NCBI RefSeq assembly: GCF_002443255.2
Contig: NW_019211455.1
Coordinates: forward strand, 22,171,126-22,235,125
Length of the DNA stretch: 64,000 bases
From: Varroa destructor
Lineage: Eukaryota; Arthropoda; Arachnida; Mesostigmata; Varroidae
Reading direction: 5' to 3'
Made by a program: the position numbers and the translations under genes. The notes under the pieces are model-generated. The model was not told where the DNA came from. It made no database searches and saw only the letters and a list, made by a program, of their open reading frames with translations. Shown here one piece after another: positions 51,997-61,700 of this stretch. Position 1 is the stretch's first letter. Each line of letters opens with the position of its first letter.

Positions 51997-54324
51997 CAAC
52001 TCACAGAAGCTCGGTTAGTTCAACCGAACTTCCGAACCTTTCAGTAATTTGTCCTATTTTCTAGTTTTTTTTTTTACTATTCTTCGCGATTTTTGCTTTA
52101 ACAAATCACGATTCTTTGCCATAGTAATAATAATATATCTTCTAGAACAGCGTTGAAATAGATAGACCGTTGCAGCACAGCTATTACGTAAACTTGAGAC
52201 TTGAAAACTCCACTTAGAAACATGTTATTACCGCGAAAAAGCACACGCAAAACATAAAAACTCTGTGCCATTGATTTTTGGCAACGGAAAAACGCGGTTA
52301 CATGGTTAAAGCGGTGAGTCGTCATTTCGAATTCATTAATATCTGCAAGAATCTTTACCGAATATTTCAAATCAAGCGCTGAAATACATTGACAGTATAC
52401 GTCGAAATGCCGCGCTGACCACCCAATTACCTATTTCGATTTGTACCTGAATAGCTGAACATTTTACGCTTGACCTGTCGACGTCGTTCTGGCCAACCGT
52501 CAATAAAATTACTGTCCCCTCTAATCCTAGCTGTTCGTTGCCATCAGATTGTATACATTTCCAGAGTCCTCCGAATGTCATGACAGAGCTGCCAACTTGC
52601 GCTTCGGTCAATAGGTCTTCTAAGCGACTCGCTTGAGAAGTACGACAAGACCTCAGCTGACATCGGCTCCGTCATGTAGCTCAATTCGGTTCTAAAATAA
52701 AGGTCTGCCTGTGGTTAGTTTCGAACTAGGCCCTTGTCGTGACTTTTCATTGTATCCTATTTCTTGATTTACAAGTATCTTATACGCGTGTGTGTATATA
52801 ATCTAAATGAGTATTACAGTTATGTTAAGGACTGGCAGCTATGTGTACCGACAGAGAAAAGCGTACGTAGGTTTATTCTGGACATCTAGCTTTGCTTATA
52901 TCCTAGTTAGTTCAGGAGGACGCCTTTACAAAGTGTCTCCGCTGAAAAATCAGAATTTTTTTAATGTCTCATATAAGGAAATGTATCTTCCCGCCAATGA
53001 TCCGAATGTGAGTTGTTCTGTAACATGATTGATTTTCGTGTGACGTACACCTAGCTTTAAACCAGTGTCTTTCTAAATAGGACTTTTTCCTGCTTTGTAA
53101 GACCGTTTTAGAGTTATAAGTTCTATTCGTTGTTGCCGGTCATATGCGTTGTCGATTGCGATTGACCTTAAAATTAAGCGTCTGCAAGCCATAGACTGTC
53201 CTGAGAAGCTATCATTGCTTACATGTGTAGCTGAAGATTATTGATACTACTGTTGATCGGAGCAAAGCGCCTTGATTGCGATAAAATTTCCTTCATTCAT
53301 CACGCGGGCGCTATCGTTTTTTTTTATATAGGGCAGGGTGGGGCCAGAAAACAAAAAAAGGGAAAGAAATAGTCCTACACGTATCAGGAAGCAGTCGAGA
53401 ATGCAACAAGGAGCGTCGCGGCATGAAGGGGCTAGCGAAAGAAGCGACAGTTTAACATTCATCGGAAACTCTTCGATTTACAAAATCCACATTAATAATA
53501 TAGTATTGTAAGTTAACGATATGATTATGCTAGAATCAAACTATCCCTATCGTAAAATTCAACCTGTTCCTACCGGGTTAAGAGCAGACTGCAGCATAGG
53601 GCTGTGATTTGCATTCGTAGGCTTGCAGAAAGGTGTACGTGTGCTTCTACCTTAAACAAGTACATAAGGGATACGATCCGATGGTATAAAATCTGACGTA
53701 TGCTATAGAAGAGATTATGTTTAGCACTAGAGATGACTAACTATAGCAATGTAATTATCGTAAGCTGCTCTAAGCAATATTTACGATATGCAGAAAATAT
53801 TATGCCCATCATGATATTTCTGTTACCTGCTTATAGGGAACCTATCGAAGACTTTATATGCTTCGGATTGTATGCTGCCAATACAAAACGTATAATATCC
53901 ATTTTAGATTCTCGCCTTTAATGCATTGCTCATCCCATCCACATGGATACGTTCCGTAGTATTGACTCGTTAAGTACCGCCTGCTTCACTAAGAGGCTAG
54001 CGTAAGCTAACCCGACCAGCTTCGTATCAACCCTTCGTCTTTGAATCGTTTAGAAGAGCCCATTTTGCCGTGCTATCTCTGGCAACAGTGTCACAACAGG
54101 CGACGTGTATGTTAGAATAAAATATGGAAGCGCCATGTTAACTATTCGATCAGCGATTCCGTTCGCCAGGTGATAGGCGTATACTATTGCTCCGTTGTAA
54201 TTACTATTACCGTTTGTTGAAAATTAGACGCCACTGTAGGAGTAAGGCTGGCCTTTTTTTCCGCCGATGCTAGCCGTTACGGTTACTGTATTGGGAGTGT
54301 AGGCATGCCTCGATATGTGGATGC

Positions 54325-55178
54325 GTGATCATGCACTTCTTCGCAACAGTGAGGTCGGGCACGGTGACCTACCAGAGCAACTGTCGCTCTTTGCAGGCCC
54401 CACTAACTCTTCCTATAATTCACGCACATAGACAGCCATTCTGTCTTACATGCGTGACATACTGCCCTCTTGCCAACCGCTGGCAGCTTCTACGACGCGA
54501 CGTAATTACACGGTTTCGTTCATATGACGCTAGCATGAGCCTCGGTCAGTCAAAGTCTGCACGTCGCATTGCTCAGCAGCGTTGCCACCGAGCAAATTGT
54601 GCTGCCATCACGCTAGGATTTGCCTCCGTAGTGATGCACCAAACAGATTTCGATCTGTGTCAGGATATACGAACCATATTCCATAGACGTTGATTACCAT
54701 CGACATTTGACCTAGTCACCTTCTGGCTAAAAGAGGCTCAAGCAGGACTGATGGCGAGTTGTTACAATGCATCCAATACAAACGGTTCAGCGTCAATATC
54801 TAACGACGACAAGCGCACAAAATCTCAGAGGGACTGTGAACAGATCAAGGTGTAGAAGACATGTACGTAGCTTCTTCTTGAATAAACCTCTGCTGCTTAT
54901 GGAGCTAGCAAGCCGGGTGGCCAGTTAAGCATTGAACCGTGAAATTTCGCACGCAAAATGCGCGGACTACCGGCAGCGCTATTGACAAAACGTTGCCTCG
55001 AAGGTGTGGTGGCGTGAAGCGGGCCTGTTGGAAAAGCCTATGTGATATGGAGTGCGCCGATGCGAAGCACAACTTGAACATGTTAAGTCAAAATGGGACC
55101 AAGGCGACTCGAAAGCAAAACGCCGCAGGCCGGAAAAAGCGGCAGCAGACAAAACTAAAAAAAGTTAGTAAAATATAA
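54325..55178 (+). other. Coding-like patch, possibly several exons
   Basis: GC and codon use rise here on the + strand. One frame is open from 54325 to 54852 with a single TGA (54691-54693), with ATG at 54331 (A at -3). After the TGA the same frame reads smoothly from about 54694 (LKEAQAGLMASCYNASNTNG) to a weak donor at 54850. A second frame, 54939-55178, reads a basic Lys/Arg-rich tail; its ATG at 55047 (G at -3, +4) starts MECADAKHNLN and the frame reaches a possible donor (GTTAGT) at 55164. A good acceptor (TCGCTCTTTGCAG) lies at about 54396. No unique model emerges and no family is recognised. A decayed gene is an alternative. Confidence 0.2.
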
Positions 55179-58016
55179 ACAAATTTCGTCTCATACATCA
55201 GGCGCCGCGTGTATAGAGGACTTCGATGAATTCTTATTTTTTCATAGTCTGCTCGTATGGAGACAGAACGAAACATTTCAAAGTACAACGAACCCTCCAG
55301 TTGTAATGCACGGACAGTTCGGGGAAGCCATAGGTAAGGGGAGCAATTACCAAGGAACTGTTCTCTACAACAGTCTCATCTTTACTAGATTAAAACGACG
55401 ATTTCGGCTGGGTGGTCAGTGCAAAAACCAACGTTAACTGAACTAATGGCGGTCACATCGGTTCGGAGGGTCACATTGGCAGACCAAAGCCGTGCAAACT
55501 TAGAACGTAGCATACATTTTTTACTAAGGACCATGGAAGTAATAATAGTGTTTCACCAACCACTACTGGCTGCAGTCTAACTGCTTTACAGCGCATTTAG
55601 ACCTGAATGGATCCCCGGCAAAGAACTTGTTTTTATCATCTTCAGCGCGCCATTTCATACTTTTCTCGAGGAGATGATGTTCTCGATCAAGCAAGCAAGG
55701 GAGCCAGAGCGTGCTAAACAATGTACGACCTCTGAATTCCGTTTTGGGTTGAGAATGTCAGTCCTTCAAGGAGACGACAGGTCCGAACGAACCTTTCTAT
55801 TGACGCTTTACCACTGACGCGACGAAACAGGTCCCGGGAACAGTATCTGTGGCCGTTGCTAGAAAGGTTCGGGGCGACTTGCTCTTCCTGCGTCGCTATA
55901 CGCTACGCTACATACGTGTCCCAGGTGTGTGACCAATACATGAGACCGTGTCCTTAGGCATAGTCCCGCATAGTTTCGCATAGGATGGGCTAAGTTAGGA
56001 GCCGAAGAAGAAGCAAGGAAGGTGAACGGCGTTCAGACGCACACGGGCATATAAGCCTCTCTACTTTTGGTTGGGCGACGGCAGGCGTTACAGACCCTGG
56101 TCTCGGTTCGTCATTATGATTCGTTCATCGATTCTTATCACGTCGCGTTTTTATGGCCGCCCAGTTTGCTTTGTACGAAGGTGCACGGAACAACAGTAGC
56201 GGAACGTATGAAACAACATAAACGCGGCCAGTCTCGTTTTATAATCTTATGGACAGTCTGCGACCGCTGTCGAACGTTTATGTCTTCCAGATACGTGCGC
56301 AAAGCGATATTTTTTATACTACAACTTCATCGGAAGAACTAGCCGGTGATTGGCGTACATATTGAAAAAAATACGTGCACGAACATGCTAAACTGATGAA
56401 AGCGGTACGATCGAATGAAGCAATCTATGAAGGACAACAACAAAAAGAAGAACTGATACGGGTTGTTTGTGGTCGAGTTTAAATTGTCGCTAATTCGCTA
56501 AAAGCTTGAAATTTGATTGTCATCGAATGTTTGGACGTACATTTGTTATTGCTGAGTTGGATTATAGTGATCTCCAGCCAGATGGTACCTGTTGTGTCTT
56601 CGATCGATAAGTGAAAAAAGTGACAATTATCCACGACGGCTATTGGCAATAGGATGGTGGGTCCTTTCGTTAAATCTAGCCTTTCCTGATTCAGTCACTA
56701 ACGTTCAGCTGTTTGTGAACCAAAAGAAAAACCGTTCCGATAGAGTGTCACACGAGAAGGGGTGCGAGTGTTGAACGATCGTTAGCTTTAGAAACGTAAA
56801 TAACATCGTTCGGGGTCGCTATCTTATTTGACGCTATAAAACGCTAAGAAACAAGCTTACACATTATGTCTTCGTAATACAAACGCATAGTGAATCCGAC
56901 CGCAGCTGAAAACTTCTAATGGTTCTGTTACTGGCGGCAGGAAGAACAACAATGCATCACAAAAGTTCTACAATGTATTTTAAACCTCTATATGCTAGAT
57001 ATTTTAACTTTATTTTAAGCAAAGTAGAGCGTCACTGCTTCACGTCTTTATCATACCGCAGAAACTGTTGGAATACAACTACGGTGACAAAGGAGGTTTC
57101 ATTTTTTCGTATTATTTCAAATACCGTTAGTACTACTATTACTTCAAGTTATCTACTGACTTACCGCATCTCTGCCATTATCGGCAGAAAGCCCCGCTGA
57201 CCAACTCGGTGTTCCAATGCGGATATTTGTACGAGGACGAGACTGGCGACGTTGTTGTTGTTGTTGATGATGACCATTTTGTCAATAGACCCCTTCGTCA
57301 AACGAGACGTTGTCTCCGGAAGCGAATTCATTCAAGTAGCTGACAGTATACGTAACAAGTACAGTATATAGAGACTAGACGTAACATGAAATGGTGCCGA
57401 GCGTTTTGTGCCACACCAATATACAAAATGTTCATTTTTGTGCTCTTCGTGACCTGCGAATATATCTCTTCTACGCGAACATGTTCTCTTCTAACTACTG
57501 CCGTTCTGTTCCCTGTTTTCACCTCAAGCGATTATCCTAGCGGTTGTCTACAGACTACAAAACCATCTACGACGTATGAGTTAAGTTGTGGCACTTCTTT
57601 CGGGATCGACCTTTGACTTCAGTTTTTGACAGCAGTTCCTTTCGTGTTTTTCGCTGAGTGTCGCGACGTTTCCGTCGTGACACCCGTCCGTGTTGTCAAC
57701 TACGTCTGGCAACTCCACTTTTTATCTTCCAGCCAGATCTAAATAGACTGTTCGACTGGCTAACCACTAGAAGCTGCAGGCTGCGAACCGATGTGCTTTC
57801 AGTCGTGTGAAGGTCTCATGGCTCTGATGGCTAACGTCTAACAACCAGCGCTACTAAATTGTCAGATGGACTGTCTGATTTGTCAATGTCCGACTGCGGT
57901 AAGATCAAGACGAATTGAGAAATATTGAGATCAAGAGAGATAAAGAGAGAGACACAGAGAGAAAAAAAACTCTCATAGCAGGAGCGTGCAATTGGTAGGG
58001 TGTCCAATTGTGGCGC
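55179..58016. other. No convincing gene
   Basis: A + strand frame at about 56093-56342, preceded by an acceptor-like CGACGGCAG, is open but unsupported otherwise. A small hairpin with one mismatch (GTGTCGCGACG / CGTCGTGACAC, loop TTTC) lies at 57658-57683. A purine-rich stretch lies at 57928-57969 and a (GTT)5 run at 57251-57266. Confidence 0.5.
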
Positions 58017-58121
58017 ATGGCGAAGGTCCAAAAAGCAGGCGATGATCAGATGATGAAAGATCTTTTTGTGCTTTTGTGTGCCCTTATGTGCTCCGATGTA
58101 ACTGAACTGTACGAAGCGAAG
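58017..58121 (+). CDS. Candidate exon 1 of a small secreted protein
   Basis: ATG at 58017 opens 35 codons ending at a donor (GCGAAG, then GTGCGT) in phase 0. Two further Met codons at positions 12-13 precede a hydrophobic core (LFVLLCALMCSDV), which looks like a signal peptide if translation starts there; from the first ATG the preceding residues are charged. The 3' partner would be the frame that begins at 58471 after the pyrimidine-rich acceptor, 349 bases downstream, and the phases agree. If the donor is not used the frame runs on to TAA at about 58232 as an acidic Ser-rich peptide. No family is recognised. Confidence 0.25.
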
Positions 58122-58450
58122 GTGCGTGTTGCTGACGATAGTAGTGACAACGCGGTGAAACCACGACACGCTATTCCGGTGACAGAGCCGGAATCGGCTG
58201 AAGCAGAATCAGTTTCTACACGGGATGTTTAATACCTCCGATGAAAACTTTTAGAGAGGATCGTGTTGGGACACGTTCTTGCGAAACGGGAGCTGGGCAC
58301 CGACTTTTTGTTCACTCAAGCTCAGAAAAAAGGCACCATTCTGAATCCATGGCGCGATGTCCTATAATATACTTATAAAACACTCATACACTCAGGCAAC
58401 ATGAAAAAATAACTAAATCCTTTGCTATTGTATGGTATGCGTATTAAGAC

Positions 58451-58476
58451 CATTTCCTTTGTTTTTACAGGTAAGT
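58451..58476 (+). promoter_or_regulatory. Fused 3'/5' splice site (ratchet-point consensus)
   Basis: CATTTCCTTTGTTTTTACAG (58451-58470) is followed at once by GTAAGT (58471-58476). This is exactly the arrangement of Drosophila ratchet points: pyrimidine tract, CAG, then consensus GTAAGT, giving a zero-length exon that is re-spliced. It lies on the same strand as, and about 15.3 kb beyond, the similar site at 43124. The competing reading is an ordinary acceptor for a coding exon that happens to start GTAAGT. Confidence 0.4.
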
Positions 58477-58710
58477 TGTTCTGCCGAACCTCTCGTCGGA
58501 CTCGATACAATATATCCGGACGTCAAATCTACGTTTAGGAAAGAGTACTTGCAACTAACAGGGTTATCGGAAATCTATCATGAGGGTGCTTATCTATCCG
58601 CTGGCAGCTGGGGTCTACAGATGCAGACTGAAGCATGCGTGTCGATTAAAATGAACTTCATTGATGCCATACGTTCACACTACTCACGGTACTACGAATT
58701 TTTATCATAA
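58471..58710 (+). CDS. Candidate terminal exon (79 codons)
   Basis: From the acceptor at 58470 the frame in phase 0 runs 79 codons to TAA at 58708-58710. The peptide is well balanced: VSCSAEPLVGLDTIYPDV at the start, GLSEIYHEGAYLSAGSWG in the middle, and aromatic-rich RSHYSRYYEFLS at the end. An AATAAA lies at 59026-59031, a plausible polyadenylation signal 316 bases after the stop. Joined to 58017-58121 it would make a 114-residue protein with a possible signal peptide and few cysteines. No family is recognised. The alternative is that this is intron sequence downstream of a ratchet point. Confidence 0.27.
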   Translation, partial: VSCSAEPLVGLDTIYPDVKSTFRKEYLQLTGLSEIYHEGAYLSAGSWGLQMQTEACVSIKMNFIDAIRSHYSRYYEFLS

Positions 58711-61700
58711 GCTAACATTCTCCTACGCGAATGTTATTCGGGACGATAATTATTACCCATGTATTTATTGGACATACATTTTTAATAGATTTATCTAACT
58801 TCACTGGCGTCTTTGCTTTGACAGCTTTTTTGTGAGCCTTAAAGACACCATTGTGTCCACACAGGCCAGCTGACCTGTGTTACCGCCATAGCTGCCTATG
58901 TAACACAACACAATCCTGTAGCGAATAATACGCCGAGGATTCTATTTAATCGTACGCTAATATTATGCCGAACAGAGGTCGTACGGATGTAATGTAAAAC
59001 AGTTCTCGAGGATTAGCGTTTCGTCAATAAATATTGGCAAAAGCGTGGAGTCCGGTGTCCTCGTACTGCTGCTAAACACGATTCGATACAATTACCAACG
59101 GTCTTGGTTTTACAGAAGCTTGTATGAGATTGTCCCTCTGATATTTAAGAGAACCCTGGCGCGGGATTGTGCCTCTGGTATCTGGCAGAACTCTGGTATG
59201 GGATTGACCTTCTGGTATCTGGGAGAACTCTGGTATGGGATTGTCGTCACGGTTTCGACGGTCAGAAAGTGCAAAACCGTCGACTCAGTTCAGATGTACC
59301 TTATGGAATATCCGGATTAACCACCGTTCAGACGGTACTGACAAAGTTTTTATTGCCGAGCGCGGTTAGGCCACCAATCGCTCAAACCATCTGCTCGAAT
59401 CGACGGAACGATATCATCGAGTCCGAACGCTTATCGGGTAAAAAGGGTGAGTGACGCTGCTGACGAAACAGGCACTATGGGGCCTGGTACAAATGTGTCC
59501 GTTTTATACGAGCTAAAGAGAATAAGACAAACAAAAGGCAGGCGTTTGGCTACTTAAATTGCTTCTTCAGGCAATTAACAATAGAGCTGTAATAGCTTGA
59601 GTGGGGTGGGAAATACGGAAGGTTGAACTCAAAAGGCGCAGAAGACGTTGATGGCTTCGACCACAAGCGATATTGACGGAATGAAGTCAACTACCCGAGT
59701 GCTGAATATTTGAGGTCTAAAAGTGAGAGAATTCTAAATTCTTCGAAGCTATCGAATTAGAAAGCAATTACCAACTTACTGCTTATGTACACGGCTCGAA
59801 CAACGGTATGGTGATGCATATAGGCGTAATTACGCGAGTAGACAGTTTCAAAATAATATTTTTTTCTGAAACCGATCGGTCGCTGGTGAGTCTTGGATTA
59901 GGCGGATGAATTTATCATTTGTACTATCTACTCTTACTTTACTAACCACTCTATTGCAGGGTATCACTAGTTCTCTCGGTCTTCCTTTAGCCAGCTCCCC
60001 AAGGGTTATTAGTCGAATTCGTGGTAGACGTTTGGCCAACTGATACACACATATATATATATGTAATTGGTGTATTATACGCCGCCAACAACTGATCGTT
60101 TCTCTAGCTGTTACGTATATCGCGTACACACGATGTGCATTTTTTCCTTTGCATCCCGAATAGAACCTCAGGTCTAAGTTCCAACGCCGACGACATTGGA
60201 TCTGCCCGCCGATTCTGACCCGCCAAACGATTTAGTAATCTTAGCGGTAGTATTTGATGTTCAGCAAAACAAACGAGCGACAGATGCGCGGCCTAGCGGC
60301 TTTGTTAGTTGTGTGTTCCACTGACAGCAGCTATCACGAATAAGTATCCTTAGTTTGTAGAACGACCAATGTCAATCAGAGTATAGTAGATAAACAACTA
60401 GGACACATCATCGTGCCTCGCCGCTGGCATCACATTGTCCTTAGCCACCATTGTCCACACCACTTCCATCAAGTCGACAAGGATCAACCAGTAGCAACCC
60501 CTGTATGTGAACAATGTGCTACTTAAAGTATAAGAGATACGCGTCGTCTCCCACCACAATCACTACTAGTTACTACTGCAAAGATCACCGCAACAACAAA
60601 GCGCCAACATAGTACGAATAAGAACCTCTATTCCTATACGCTGTACTCGCCAAGGCACCCATCTTTCTGAGGAGTACGTTGTTCTTCCTAGCCCCCCGGA
60701 CGACCAAGCTGATTATTGCAACGACTTCCCGATAGCTTTCTCCCAGTCCAGCTAGCTATTTATCGTGCTGTGCGCTTATGTGTTCAACGGAATAGATTCG
60801 AGGGCAAGGAAAAATGAGGGAAATAAGGTACTCGTTGACTATTTGCTAGGACCAGCTACATCAGCCGACACATCGAATGCTGCTAATACAGCCACATGCA
60901 GGTGATCATCATTATCATCCTTAACTATATCTTTTCGTCGATTGTTCTCGGTATAAGGAGATGTAAGCGAACGGAATATGGAACAAGTCCGAATTAACGG
61001 TGTATCTCATTCTTCTTGCCTTGATGTTTGGTGACCCAAATGTTGGATAAGGAAACACCTGAAAGGAGAGCTACGTTGGGCTATCGTTGATTTGTTAATC
61101 TTTCCGTTTGGTTGTGTCGGATTCTATGGATTTAGCTGATTTAAGCAACAGCAGAAGCTCCGTTAACAGCTCTATTGAATCATATAGCGCTGGCTGTATT
61201 TTTTATTCTCTCAGTACATGAGTGGCTACGTCTGTATCCTACTTAAATACAATATTACTACTTGGCCTCGCGGTTGCCGAATGCTCCCCTGTAGGGCTAC
61301 CTTGTCTACAATAGACATGCAAGCAAGGATCTCCAGGATTAGTAAAAGAAGCCAAATAAATATCAGGAACTGTTTTCTGTTTATCTAACAGAAATAGTAA
61401 GGGTCAAGTTTGGTAAAGCCAAAAATAGCATTATAACGTCAATTTAGAACTACTACGTGTCCTTTACAGTATTAATAAGGAAGTTGTCCCTGTAGCAATA
61501 TATATTACAAACAAAATGTTAAGAACATAATTATACACCGACGGCCCTTAATGCAGCTATAAAAAACTGCCGCGGTTCTTCATGCCAAGGATTTTCAAAC
61601 GCACAGTGATTGCATATACGTTAAACTATTACAATTTAACTGTGGTCTGTGATTGCTTCTTCAACAGAAGACGTCAACTCAGGTAATGACGAAGCAATTA

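Larger units (their letters stand above)
43163..54324. other. Non-coding stretch, probable intron; hairpin and repeats
   Basis: It holds the long hairpin at 44206, an imperfect 27-base duplication at 44293-44338 (two copies of TCTTTTGAAC), C13 at 44908, a CT run at 45932, (TG)n at 47470, a GTCGGC triplet repeat at 50551 and short duplications at 51884 and 51975. A hydrophobic + strand frame (48453-48809) is open but starts with TTG and lacks clear splice limits. No gene is called. Confidence 0.45.

Noticed and set aside
52808..52818. Eleven bases matching the 5' end of miR-12
   Set aside because: No precursor fold is visible; consistent with chance.
55330..55345. CATAG/GTAAGG junction on the + strand
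   Set aside because: No pyrimidine tract before the AG.
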